Shown piece after piece: positions 8,400 to 17,230 of a DNA stretch of 64,000 bases (positions within the stretch are counted from its first letter, which is position 1; each line of letters begins with the position of its first letter). Source of the DNA: Rhizobium sp. N324. GTDB taxonomy: Bacteria > Pseudomonadota > Alphaproteobacteria > Rhizobiales > Rhizobiaceae. Position numbers and translations under genes: made by a program. The DNA lies in assembly GCF_001664485.1 (NCBI RefSeq), contig NZ_CP013630.1:127001-191000 (forward strand). Reading direction: 5' to 3'. The notes beneath the pieces are model-generated. The model worked only from the letters and a program-made list of their open reading frames with translations. It was not told where the DNA came from and searched no databases.

Positions 8400-9323
8400 T
8401 CACTCCGGAAGCGCCGTCTGCTGGAAGAAGGTGACGACCGCCTCGTCAGGCGGGCCAAACCAAGTTGTGAAGAACGCCCGGAAATCCGGTGCCGCATAGG
8501 CTTGGCTCAATGCGCGATCGACGGCCAGGCGAAAATCCTCGTCTCCGCGCACGAGTTCGAGGCCAAGCGGTTCGTAGGTGAAATGACGCTCGAGGACGAT
8601 GAGATTGCCGGAGCTGTCGCTGCGGGCGGCGGCATCCATCAGGATTGGCATGTCGCCGAAGAGCACCGCCGAGCTGCCGTCCAGAACACGCTCGATCCCC
8701 TGTTGATAGTTGGTCACGGGCGTCGCCGTCGCCGCGAGCTGGAAGGTCTTGATCTTGTTGGACAGCCAGCCCTCGCTTGTCGAGCCCGCGATCGACGAGA
8801 ACGTCTTATGTTCGAGGATCGTGCGGGCCGGTGCTCCGCGCCAGACGGGCCGGTTCGATGGTTCGCCATATTGCAGAACCTCGCGCAATGCAAAGGGGGC
8901 GCTCGCGCTGAGCAGCGCCCCGGTGCCGCTCGGGAAGATCGGCAGCGAGAACGACACTTGCTGCCGGCGGCCGAGCGTGACCGGCTCCGCGGCGCAGACA
9001 AGGTCCGCCATGCCGTCCTGTATGGCGCGCAGCTTGGAGTCACCCGAAAGGGGAACCCATTCCACATCGAGCTTCGGCAGGTTCAACTGCGCTCTCAGGC
9101 TATCGGCGATCCTGTTGCAGAGCGCCACCGCATAGCCGTCGGGCTTGCCTTGGGCATCGAACGAAAACGGCCTTGCTTCCGGATCGTAGCCGAATTTCAG
9201 CGCGCTGCTCGTCCGGACGCGGTCGAGCGTCTGTGCCTGCGCGGGCAGCGCGGCGGCGCAGACGGCCGCTGCGGCGAGGACAGAGGCGGCGATTGCCGCC
9301 CGGCGACCATTTCTCTCTGACAT
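8400..9323 (-). CDS. Periplasmic amino-acid-type binding protein (PBP2 fold)
   Basis: The 307-residue protein starts with a signal peptide (about 1-30, ending PAQAQ) and then has a type 2 periplasmic-binding fold of the His/Glu/Arg family: KFGYDPEARPFSFDAQGKPD, GYAVALCNRIAD, and AIQDGMADLVCAAEPVT. It should capture a small amino acid or related amine. No ABC permease or ATPase is encoded in the window, so it may serve a transporter elsewhere. It is the last gene of the adiA-speF-potE run, 17 bases after potE, so an arginine, ornithine or polyamine ligand is likely but not shown. Confidence 0.85.
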   Translation of the reverse strand: MSERNGRRAAIAASVLAAAAVCAAALPAQAQTLDRVRTSSALKFGYDPEARPFSFDAQGKPDGYAVALCNRIADSLRAQLNLPKLDVEWVPLSGDSKLRAIQDGMADLVCAAEPVTLGRRQQVSFSLPIFPSGTGALLSASAPFALREVLQYGEPSNRPVWRGAPARTILEHKTFSSIAGSTSEGWLSNKIKTFQLAATATPVTNYQQGIERVLDGSSAVLFGDMPILMDAAARSDSSGNLIVLERHFTYEPLGLELVRGDEDFRLAVDRALSQAYAAPDFRAFFTTWFGPPDEAVVTFFQQTALPE

Positions 9324-9340
9324 ATCTGGTCCTCCCTGTG

Positions 9341-10699
9341 TTACTCGGCCGGCGCCCGGTTCACGCCGTTGGCGAAACGCGGGGCGATGAGCCCGTAAAT
9401 GATGAAACCGATCCCTGTGACGATCATGCCGCCGAGCACCGCATCCTTGCCGGAGGCGTAGATGGCGAAAACGCTGTAGGCCATGCCGACCATGGCGATG
9501 ACGGCGTTCAGCCGGTATTTCGCCTGCGGCACGCGGGCAGCCTTCATCATCACGAACAGCGAAGAGAGCGCGATGATATAGGGCAGCACGTTTGTCACCA
9601 CGGCGAGATTGACGAGAGCGGAAAACTGCTCGCTCAAGGTCGGCGAAATGGTCATCAGCGCAAGCCCGGTCTGCACGATGCCGAGGATGATCATGCCGCT
9701 GACCGGTGCTCCCATCTCGTTGACCCGGGAAAATATCGACGGAAACATCTTCTCCTCGGCTGCAGTCTTCGCCGTCTGGGCGATCGTGAACTGCCAGCCC
9801 AGCAGCGAGCCGAGGCAGGCAAGCACCGCCAGCGCCATGACGATCGAACCGATGGTCGGATTGAACATCGTCGCATAGGCCAAGGCGAACGGCCCCGTGG
9901 AGGTGGCGAGATCGGCATTGGGCACGATGCCCTGAATGACAGTGGTCGACAGGATGTAGATGACGGCCGCGCCGAGCGTGCCGAACATGCAGGCGAGGGG
10001 CACGTCACGTTTCGGATTTTCGACGGCATCCGAATTCTGTGCGGCCGACTCCATGCCGAGGAAGGCCCAGAGCGTCAGCGAAATGCTCGACCCCATGCCT
10101 TGGGCCAGCGTCAGCCCTGTCGGATTCCAGGCAGCGCCGAAGGTGCTTGAGCTGAACCAGAGCCAGCCGATGAGCGACAGCAGCCCGACCGGAAGGATGA
10201 CGCCCCACACGGTAATCGAACCGATGCGCCCGGTAATGCGCGGGCCGCCGAAATTGGCGGCCGTGGTCAGCCACAGCAGGATGATCAGCGCCACGCAGGT
10301 CATGATCGGGGTTGATGTCAGCACCGGAAAAAATCCGGCAAGATAGCCGACGGCGGAGATGCCGATCGCGACATTGCCGACGGCAAGCGAAAGGAAATAC
10401 AGGAAGAACACCATGAAGTAGCCGTCTTTGCCGTAGGCATCCTCCGCATAGGCGGACATGCCGCCGGGACGCTGATTGAACAGCCCGGCCTGGGCGAAGC
10501 CATAGGCGATCGCCATCGACCCGATGGCGGTCACGAGCCAGGAAAGCAGCGAGATCGCACCCACCTGGGCCATGTTGGCGGGCAGCATGATGATGCCCGA
10601 CCCCATCATGTTGACGGCGACGATGAAGGTGAGCTGCACCAGGTTCATCTTTTTCTTGGTCGTGGCCTCGGCCGCGAGATGCATTGTGTTGTCGGTCAT
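9341..10699 (-). CDS. potE: Putrescine/ornithine antiporter
   Basis: The 452-residue APC-superfamily transporter has 12 membrane segments and the family start region NMMGSGIIMLPANMAQVGAI, matching PotE of E. coli more closely than other basic-amino-acid exchangers. PotE exchanges ornithine outside for putrescine inside, removing protons made available by ornithine decarboxylase. Here it follows the ornithine decarboxylase gene by 20 bases, the same pairing as speF-potE in enterobacteria. The start at 10699 (MTDNTMHLAAEATTKKKMNL) has a GGAGGG site upstream. It is likely transcribed from the promoter before adiA. Confidence 0.92.
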   Translation of the reverse strand: MTDNTMHLAAEATTKKKMNLVQLTFIVAVNMMGSGIIMLPANMAQVGAISLLSWLVTAIGSMAIAYGFAQAGLFNQRPGGMSAYAEDAYGKDGYFMVFFLYFLSLAVGNVAIGISAVGYLAGFFPVLTSTPIMTCVALIILLWLTTAANFGGPRITGRIGSITVWGVILPVGLLSLIGWLWFSSSTFGAAWNPTGLTLAQGMGSSISLTLWAFLGMESAAQNSDAVENPKRDVPLACMFGTLGAAVIYILSTTVIQGIVPNADLATSTGPFALAYATMFNPTIGSIVMALAVLACLGSLLGWQFTIAQTAKTAAEEKMFPSIFSRVNEMGAPVSGMIILGIVQTGLALMTISPTLSEQFSALVNLAVVTNVLPYIIALSSLFVMMKAARVPQAKYRLNAVIAMVGMAYSVFAIYASGKDAVLGGMIVTGIGFIIYGLIAPRFANGVNRAPAE

Positions 10700-10719
10700 G
10701 ACGAAAACCCTCCCTGCGT

Positions 10720-13083
10720 CTACTCGCGCACGACATATGTGTGGAATTTGATCCGCCCCTCGATCCTTTCCTGGAACACACCCTGGACCTCGTAGTTGAA
10801 GCCCGGAAACCGGTTGAACGACTCTTCGAAGGCCAGGAAATAATCCCGCATCGGGCGTGCCCTCTCGTCCCAGCGCTCGCCGGGAACGATCACGCCGATG
10901 CCCGGCGGATAGATCAGCGCCAGCGTTGCCGAAATGCGGCCGGCGGCCTGCGTCAGCGGCATATAGTCGACATTGTTGGCGACCAGCGCTTCATAGGCCT
11001 GCTTGGGAGCAATGGCCGGTTCCGGGAAGCTCTCGGAGCGGAAGCAGAGGCGCTGCAGTTCCTTCACGCCGGCATCGCGATAGAAGGCGTGCATCTCATG
11101 GCAGACCTGCCGGACCGTATAACCGGCATAGCGCTCGCGATTGGCCGCATACACCGTCGGCAACACTTCCTGCAGCGGCGCATCGCGGTCCCAGAGGTTC
11201 TTGAACTTGACGAGCTTGGCGATGAGCGTGTTCAGTTTACTCTCGTCCTCGGCCGGCGTCAGCAGGAAGAGCAGGCTGTTCAGGTCGCATTTTTCCGCCA
11301 CCACCCGCTGCTCGCGCAGATAGTTGGCGACGACAGTCGCCGGGATGCCGAATTCGCGATAGCCGCCGGTCTTGCGGTCGATGCCGGGTGTCAGTATGGC
11401 CAGTTTGTTGGGGTCGACCATGGTGTAACCTGGTGCATACCCGGCATAGCCGTGCCACTTTGCCTGTGGATCGAACTGCCAGCATTGCTGCTCGCGTTTG
11501 AGCACATCCGTCGGAATATCCTCCCACCGCATGCCTTCGAGGTCGTTGGTATGTTTGGAGCCCGAAACGGTGACCTTGTCCGGCACGAAGGGATCGAAGA
11601 ACCATTGTTCTTCCGGGCTTGTGGCTTTGGTCTCGTAATGATCCACGAAACCGCGCAACTTCTTGCGCACCTCGATCCCGAGCTCGATGCAGCGGTCCCA
11701 GAGCATCTCGCCAGCCTTGCCCTCATGCACCTTGGCATTGACATCGAGCGAGGCGAATAGCGGATAGAACGGAGAGGTCGAAACATGCATCAGCAGCGAT
11801 TCATTGAAGCGCTTGTGTTCGACGAACCGACGCTGGCCGCTGATATGGTCGTCTCGCTTGTGGATCTGCGACGCCTGGGAAAAGCCGGCGCCCTGCTTGT
11901 GCACCGACTGGGTTGAAAACAGGCCCGGCATGTCGGCCCGCAGGTCCTTGAGACGCATCGGGCTGCGGCCTTCGAAGAGCGGGTGGAAGGCATTGTAGCC
12001 GATCCAGGCCTCGTCCCAGAGGACGTAGTCGCAGAGATGGCCGATCTTCTCCATGACCTGGCTGACATTATAGATCGTGCCGTCATAGGTCGCGAGCTGG
12101 ATGCAGGCGAGACGGAAGGGCCGGTCTGCCTTCGCACGGCTCTTGTCGGTGACGAGCGGATGTTCCTCGATCCTTCGCCGCAGCCAGCTTTCATCCCACG
12201 CCGCCCAGTCCACCGCGCCGATCATGCCGAAAGAATTGCGGGCCGTCGGCAGATAGATCGGGATGGCGCCCGCCTGAACGAGAGCGCCCTGATGCAGGGA
12301 TTTATGGTTGTTGCGGTCGAAGAGCACGAGATCGCCGCTGTGCAGCACCGCATTGGCAACCACCTTGTTGGAGGTGCTTGTTCCGTTGAGAATGAAATAG
12401 GTGCGGTCCGCGCCGAAGATGCGCGCCGCCTGTTTCTGGGCTTCGACGGCTGGACCTTCGTGGATCAGGAGGTCGCCGAGATCGACATCCGCGTTGCAGA
12501 GGTCGTTGCGGAAAATGCTCTCGCGGAAATATTTGAAGAACAGCTGGCCGGCCGGCGACTTCCGATAGAACTGGCCGCCCTGATGGCCGGGGCAGTCGAA
12601 GGCGATATTCGCCTCGCCGTCATAGGCCATCATGCCGCCGAAGAACGGCGGCAGCAGTGACTTGCCGTAATTGACCGCGCTGGAGACGATCTGCTTGGCA
12701 TAGAAGGTCGGCGTCTGCTGGCCGAGGTAAACGAAGCCGTCGACCTCGCCGGCCATTTCGACGACGTCCATATCCTTGATGGTCAGCGTATCGGCCATTG
12801 CCCAGATCGGTGTACGGAAGCCGATATCCCTGACCGAGCGAAGGAAGCTGCGAGCCGCCGACAGATGGCCGCCTTCGACCGAGCCGATATAGGCGCCGAC
12901 ATCGGCATCCTCTGAGACATCGGCGGAATAGTCGCCACGCAGTTCCACCTCGAAGCCCTGGTCGACGATCTGTGACACCAGTGCCTGAGCCTGAGAGTTG
13001 TCGCGGTCGATGATTGCCACGATCTTCAGCATCTTGTGGAAGGGTATGGCGACCGTCGGAGACTTCACATCACGCGGGATCAT
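10720..13083 (-). CDS. speF: Inducible-type ornithine decarboxylase (SpeF-like)
   Basis: The product (787 aa) is a large fold-type I PLP decarboxylase with an N-terminal receiver-like wing domain (about 20-130), the PLP domain and a C-terminal domain. The PLP lysine is K396 in STQSVHKQGAGFSQ and the ring-binding aspartate is D357 in WDEAW. SpeF-type residues are visible in CDLNSLLFLLTPAED and ERYAGYTVRQ. It converts ornithine to putrescine and consumes a proton. I chose the ATG at 13083, which overlaps the adiA stop by four bases; an upstream start at 13107 would lie further inside adiA. SpeF normally has about 730 residues, so this is slightly long. Confidence 0.9.
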   Translation of the reverse strand: MIPRDVKSPTVAIPFHKMLKIVAIIDRDNSQAQALVSQIVDQGFEVELRGDYSADVSEDADVGAYIGSVEGGHLSAARSFLRSVRDIGFRTPIWAMADTLTIKDMDVVEMAGEVDGFVYLGQQTPTFYAKQIVSSAVNYGKSLLPPFFGGMMAYDGEANIAFDCPGHQGGQFYRKSPAGQLFFKYFRESIFRNDLCNADVDLGDLLIHEGPAVEAQKQAARIFGADRTYFILNGTSTSNKVVANAVLHSGDLVLFDRNNHKSLHQGALVQAGAIPIYLPTARNSFGMIGAVDWAAWDESWLRRRIEEHPLVTDKSRAKADRPFRLACIQLATYDGTIYNVSQVMEKIGHLCDYVLWDEAWIGYNAFHPLFEGRSPMRLKDLRADMPGLFSTQSVHKQGAGFSQASQIHKRDDHISGQRRFVEHKRFNESLLMHVSTSPFYPLFASLDVNAKVHEGKAGEMLWDRCIELGIEVRKKLRGFVDHYETKATSPEEQWFFDPFVPDKVTVSGSKHTNDLEGMRWEDIPTDVLKREQQCWQFDPQAKWHGYAGYAPGYTMVDPNKLAILTPGIDRKTGGYREFGIPATVVANYLREQRVVAEKCDLNSLLFLLTPAEDESKLNTLIAKLVKFKNLWDRDAPLQEVLPTVYAANRERYAGYTVRQVCHEMHAFYRDAGVKELQRLCFRSESFPEPAIAPKQAYEALVANNVDYMPLTQAAGRISATLALIYPPGIGVIVPGERWDERARPMRDYFLAFEESFNRFPGFNYEVQGVFQERIEGRIKFHTYVVRE

Positions 13084-15341
13084 TCCTGCTCCTCCCCTGC
13101 AATGCAATCGACGAGGTAGCGGCGTCCGCCATCACCGGGCGCGAAGCGAAGGCCGTGAATATCCGTTTCGAAACCGGGGAATTTGCGGTCGAAGTCACGA
13201 GCATAGAGCAGGTAGGCCTGGATGGACTTCGTCGATTGCGTGATCCGCTCGCCCGGCATGATCAGCGGAATGCCCGGCGGATAGGGAACGATCATCACGG
13301 CGAGGATGCGGTTCATCAGATCGTCGATCTCGATGCTCTCGATCTTGCCCTTGACCAGCCGGTCATAGGCATCGGCGGGACGCAGCGCCATCTCAGGCAG
13401 CACCGTGTACATCTCGCGCTGCGCCTTCGGCACGTCGTCCTTGCGGTAGATCGCATGGATCTTCTCGCAGAGATCTCTCAATCCCACGCCCGCATAGGCT
13501 TCCGGATGGGCTGCGGCGAGGGCCGGCAGCGCCCGTGTCAGTGGTGCATTGGCGTCGTAAAGATCCTTGAAATTGATGAGCTCGGTGACGAGCGTGCTCC
13601 ACTTGCCGCGGGTAATGCCCATCGAGAAGAGCACAAGGAAGGAATAGAGCCCGGTCTTTTCGATCTCGATGCGCCGGGAGGAGAGGAACTTGGTGATGAC
13701 CGCCGCCGGTATCCCGTGCTCGTCCATCGCTCCGCTGGCCGAAAGGCCGGGTGAAAGGATGGTGACCTTGATCGGGTCGACCATGACATGATTTTCGGCA
13801 AGCCCGGCAAAACCATGCCAGGCATCGCCAGGCTTCAGCACCCAGTCGGCATGGGTGTCGCTCGGCGTCTGCTCGGCAACCGTCGGCTCCCAGACGTCGA
13901 ACCACCAACTGCCCTCGGTCTGTTTTCTCACGTTGTTCATCGCCCGGCGGAAGCTGATCGCCTCGTCGATCGTCTCCTGCACCAGCGCCCGCCCGGCCGG
14001 CTGCTCCATCATGGCAGCCGCGACATCGCAGGAGGCGATGATGCCGTATTGCGGCGAGGTCGAGGTGTGCATCATGAAGGCTTCGTTAAAGCGTGTGATG
14101 TCGAGCCGCCTGGTCTCGGCATGCTGGATGTGGATCATCGACGCCTGCGAAAGGGCGGCAAGCAGCTTGTGCGTCGAGTGCGTGGCAAAGGTAATGGCGT
14201 TTTGCGATCGTGCGGGCTGGTTCGACGAGATGCCGTGGAAACCATCATAAAATTCGTGGAAGTTGGCGTAGGCATACCAGGCTTCGTCGAAATGCAGCAC
14301 CTCGACGGCGTCGCCGAGCGACGCCTTGATCGCATCGACATTGTAGCAAAGCCCGTCATAGGTCGAATTGGTGATGACCATCAGCCGGACCTTGCCGCTC
14401 GTCTGTCCGGCAAAGGGGCTGGCGGCAATCTTGCGGGCGATCGATTCAGGCGTGAACTGATCCTTCGAGATCGGACCGATAATGCCGAGCCCGTTGCGCG
14501 AAGGGATGAGATAGATCGGGGTGGCGCCCGTCATGATCAGCGAGTGCAGGATGGACTTGTGGCAGTTGCGATCGCAGAGCACGAGATCGCCGCGTCCGAC
14601 CATGCCGTGCCAGACGATCTTGTTGGCCGTCGACGTGCCGCCGACGACGAACAGCGTCTCGTCGGTGCCGAAGATGCGGGCCGCGTTGCGTTCGCCCTCG
14701 GCGATCGGCCCGACATGATCCAGCAGCGAGCCGACGCTGCCGACCGATACGGAGATGTCGGACCGCAGCGTGTTTTCGCCGAAGAACGTATAGAAGAGCT
14801 GGCCGACCGGGCTCTTGCGGAAGGCGGTACCGCCGCCGTGGCCGGGCGTGTGCCAGGAATAGGCGCCCTCAAGCGTGTAGTCCATCAGCGCCTTGAACAT
14901 CGGCGGCGGCAGCCGGTCAAGATAGTTGCGGGCGGCCTGCGCGATGGCGCGGGCCATGAATTCTGCCGTATCCTCGAACAGCCGGAAGAAGGCGTTGGCG
15001 TGGCGCAGCACCGTGGCGGGAACGTCCTCGGCGGTCGTATCGTCGCCGAAGAGGAAAATCGGCAGGCGGTCGTTCCTCTGCCGCTTTGCGGCCAGGACCT
15101 CTCCCAGGACCTGCCAGCGCGTGGTTCTGTCCTCGCTTCCGTCGACGGAGACCAGCCAGCAGGATTCGGTGTTGAAGATATGCACGAGGCGCCGCGCATC
15201 CTCGTAGGAAACGCCGGAGACGATCCGGAAGCCTTCCTTCTCGATTGCAGCCGCCAGATCGCGCATGCCGCGTCCGGCAGCACTCCTGCCGTCAAAATCC
15301 TCGTCGATAACGGCTATCGGAAATGCCATCTGGAATTCCAT
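13080..15341 (-). CDS. adiA: Acid-type arginine decarboxylase (AdiA-like)
   Basis: The 753-residue protein matches the length and layout of AdiA (755 aa): wing domain (about 8-140), PLP domain with K392 in THSTHKLLAALSQASMIH and D352 in FDEAW, and C-terminal domain. Segments QETIDEAISFRRAM, DAWHGFAGL and SMGITRGKWSTLV resemble AdiA rather than CadA or SpeF. It would form agmatine from arginine with proton uptake. Lysine as substrate cannot be fully excluded. The ATG at 15341 has a GGAGG site 6 bases upstream. A perfect FNR/FixK box at 15439-15452 places this gene and the following speF, potE and binding-protein genes under likely low-oxygen control. Confidence 0.88.
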   Translation of the reverse strand: MEFQMAFPIAVIDEDFDGRSAAGRGMRDLAAAIEKEGFRIVSGVSYEDARRLVHIFNTESCWLVSVDGSEDRTTRWQVLGEVLAAKRQRNDRLPIFLFGDDTTAEDVPATVLRHANAFFRLFEDTAEFMARAIAQAARNYLDRLPPPMFKALMDYTLEGAYSWHTPGHGGGTAFRKSPVGQLFYTFFGENTLRSDISVSVGSVGSLLDHVGPIAEGERNAARIFGTDETLFVVGGTSTANKIVWHGMVGRGDLVLCDRNCHKSILHSLIMTGATPIYLIPSRNGLGIIGPISKDQFTPESIARKIAASPFAGQTSGKVRLMVITNSTYDGLCYNVDAIKASLGDAVEVLHFDEAWYAYANFHEFYDGFHGISSNQPARSQNAITFATHSTHKLLAALSQASMIHIQHAETRRLDITRFNEAFMMHTSTSPQYGIIASCDVAAAMMEQPAGRALVQETIDEAISFRRAMNNVRKQTEGSWWFDVWEPTVAEQTPSDTHADWVLKPGDAWHGFAGLAENHVMVDPIKVTILSPGLSASGAMDEHGIPAAVITKFLSSRRIEIEKTGLYSFLVLFSMGITRGKWSTLVTELINFKDLYDANAPLTRALPALAAAHPEAYAGVGLRDLCEKIHAIYRKDDVPKAQREMYTVLPEMALRPADAYDRLVKGKIESIEIDDLMNRILAVMIVPYPPGIPLIMPGERITQSTKSIQAYLLYARDFDRKFPGFETDIHGLRFAPGDGGRRYLVDCIAGEEQE

Positions 15342-15410
15342 GCGTTCCTCCAGAAACCGAGGGTCAAAGGCCGTGGCCGCCTTGCAGCGACGCGCGTCTC
15401 AGCTGGAGGG

Positions 15411-15416
15411 ATCGTA
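15411..15416 (-). promoter_or_regulatory. Candidate -10 element of the adiA operon
   Basis: On the minus strand TACGAT (4 of 6 matches to TATAAT) would give a transcript start near 15404. That start is 41.5 bp from the centre of the FNR/FixK box, the classic class II activator distance. No -35 is needed in that arrangement. The promoter is predicted only from this spacing. Confidence 0.45.
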
Positions 15417-15438
15417 CAGGACGGGTGGCGCACCGTCG

Positions 15439-15452
15439 TTGATTGCAATCAA
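15439..15452. promoter_or_regulatory. Perfect FNR/FixK box (anaerobox)
   Basis: The sequence TTGATTGCAATCAA is an exact, fully palindromic match to TTGAT-N4-ATCAA, the site bound by FNR, FnrN and FixK proteins. It ends 97 bases before the adiA start. It also lies between adiA and the CDF gene, both on the minus strand, so the only close downstream target is the adiA operon. Confidence 0.8.
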
Positions 15453-15497
15453 CGTGAGGCCAAGCATTTCGGTGTCAGCGGGAATGCCGACGCCGGC

Positions 15498-16427
15498 TTA
15501 TTCCGCCCATTCCAAATCGGCGGTGAAGGCAATCGTCAGCCAGCGATTGGCGCTCTCATCTCCGATCGCATCGCCTATCTCGTCTCTGAGCGCGTCCCAT
15601 GCCTCCACGGTCTTCGGAGGAAGCCCTTCGGGCACGATGAAATAGAGCTCGATCTGCATGGCGCGGCCGACCCGGGCAACATAGGCGCGGTGCGAGAGAA
15701 AGCCGAGACGGCGAACCGTTTCGGAAGCAACGCGGTCGACATGCTCCTGAAGATCGACGGGAGCGATCAGCAGGATTTCGCTCAGCGCCTTCCAGACGGT
15801 GCCGATCGGAAGCGGGATCATAACCAGGCAGACCAACGCCAGAACCGCCGGGTCCATATAGCCGGCAATCCAGGCGGCCGGCGTCGCCTCTACGGCCATG
15901 CCGATGAGGAAGGCAATGAGCAGGGCAAGCGCGATGCCGCCGGACATGATCCAGGCCTTGATGTCGAGCGAGATGAAATCGGATTTGATGCGGGCGTTCA
16001 GCCTGATGCCGAGGAAAGCCATGGCGGCACAGACAAGCAGGGTCGCGGCGGAATAAGCCACCGCCATGCCGAACTGCAATTCATGGCCCCCGCTGAGGAT
16101 GCTGATGATCGCGCTGATCAGCGCATAGAAGGCGACCGTCATCAGCAGGCAGCCATTGAGCATCAGCACGATGGGCTCCAGATGCCAGAAACCCATGGTA
16201 AAACGGTTTCGGATCCTGCCCGACCGGGCGTCGTTCTGCGTCGATTTTATGATCAGGCCGGAAACCCAGAGCGCCAACCCCGTCATCGCTGCATCCGCCA
16301 GCGAATAAACGCCGTCGAAAGCGATGGAGAACGATCCGGAAAGAATGCCGAATACGACGCCGAGCGTAGCGACCACCACCGTCGCCGCGATCGAGATCCT
16401 GAGAAATCCCTGCTCGCCAATCATCAT
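15498..16427 (-). CDS. Cation-diffusion-facilitator-like transporter
   Basis: The 309-residue product has five to six membrane helices (about 10-210) and a cytoplasmic C-terminal domain, the CDF layout. The first helices carry GILSGSFSIAFDGVYSLADA, in which the D-x3-(S)-x2-D type metal-site pattern of the family is recognisable, and a later helix has D in KSDFISLDIKAWIMSGG. It would export a divalent metal such as Zn, Mn or Fe; the metal is not readable. The ATG at 16427 follows GGAGG by six bases. It lies upstream of adiA on the same strand, but the FNR box between them suggests separate transcription. Confidence 0.82.
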   Translation of the reverse strand: MMIGEQGFLRISIAATVVVATLGVVFGILSGSFSIAFDGVYSLADAAMTGLALWVSGLIIKSTQNDARSGRIRNRFTMGFWHLEPIVLMLNGCLLMTVAFYALISAIISILSGGHELQFGMAVAYSAATLLVCAAMAFLGIRLNARIKSDFISLDIKAWIMSGGIALALLIAFLIGMAVEATPAAWIAGYMDPAVLALVCLVMIPLPIGTVWKALSEILLIAPVDLQEHVDRVASETVRRLGFLSHRAYVARVGRAMQIELYFIVPEGLPPKTVEAWDALRDEIGDAIGDESANRWLTIAFTADLEWAE

Positions 16428-16615
16428 CCCCCACCTCCGGTACCGTCATTCCAATCGTTTTATGCTGATTGTGAAGGCGAGACGAGGTGGGAACGGGTCG
16501 TCTGATTTTTAACTCTTGCCAGCCGTAGTCGCCCACGGCAGGCGGACGCCGGTCCTATCAGGCGAGGAGGCCCCGCGGCCTGCCTCAGCCTGAAATCTAC
16601 CGGTGCGGATAGCAG

Positions 16616-16975
16616 TCATTTTGTATAGAAGGTCATATTGCCGTTGCGTGCCCGCGATACCCATTCGATGTCGTTGGCGGTGAGCTTCTTGGTCTTGAGT
16701 TGAGTCGTAAGCCATTTGTTGGCGCGAATTGCATCCCGGATGGCTTTGACGTGCTCTTCGCTTCCCTGTGCAGGGTGTGAGCCGGTCTCGGAAAAATCGG
16801 CCATCCTGTAACTGACGATCGTGAACCGTCTGTCGTGATAGGTTCGCACCGCCTCAGGCAGATTCTCGCTCCAGTTCATCCTGCGATATTCGCGTCTGCT
16901 TTGCTGGGCCTCGACCGGCACAATTCCGGCGGCGGCAGTCAATACGGCAAGCCCAAGGATCACGGCCATCTTCAT
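16616..16975 (-). CDS. Small exported hypothetical protein, 119 aa
   Basis: I do not recognise a family. Residues 1-23 are a clear signal peptide (MKMAVILGLAVLTAAAGIVPVEA), so I start at 16975; the frame extends upstream without support. The mature part is basic and polar, with RREYRRMNW, a KAIRDAIRANKWLTTQLK segment resembling the conserved core of small periplasmic proteins, and no cysteines. It stands alone between the CDF gene and the APC exchanger. A function in the periplasm is the only supported statement. Confidence 0.65.
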   Translation of the reverse strand: MKMAVILGLAVLTAAAGIVPVEAQQSRREYRRMNWSENLPEAVRTYHDRRFTIVSYRMADFSETGSHPAQGSEEHVKAIRDAIRANKWLTTQLKTKKLTANDIEWVSRARNGNMTFYTK

Positions 16976-17042
16976 CGCTTTAACTCCCGAGAACCAAATG
17001 ATGTTCGGTTGCTGAGGATAGCGCATGCACCGGAGCCAGGCA

Positions 17043-17056
17043 TTGCGTAGGATCAA
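17043..17056. promoter_or_regulatory. Degenerate FNR/FixK-like box before the APC exchanger
   Basis: TTGCGTAGGATCAA keeps the right half-site ATCAA and TTG of the left (8 of 10 defined bases). A TACAAT hexamer at 17084-17089 could be a -10, giving a centre-to-start distance of about 46 bp, not the ideal 41.5. It lies 174 bases before the exchanger gene. Weak on its own, but suggestive beside the perfect box at 15439. Confidence 0.3.
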
Positions 17057-17230
17057 TGGCGTTCAAACAAGCAGACCGCCGAATACAATAGGATTGCCTG
17101 ATGCTGGAGACGGGCACCGACTACGCATTGAACCGGATTGCGGCGTCTATTCTTTGGGAGGAAGATTGCGCCCGGCAGCAGATGTCCGAGGCGATATCGG
17201 CATCGGAATGCCGTCTCTGGGGAGGGCACC

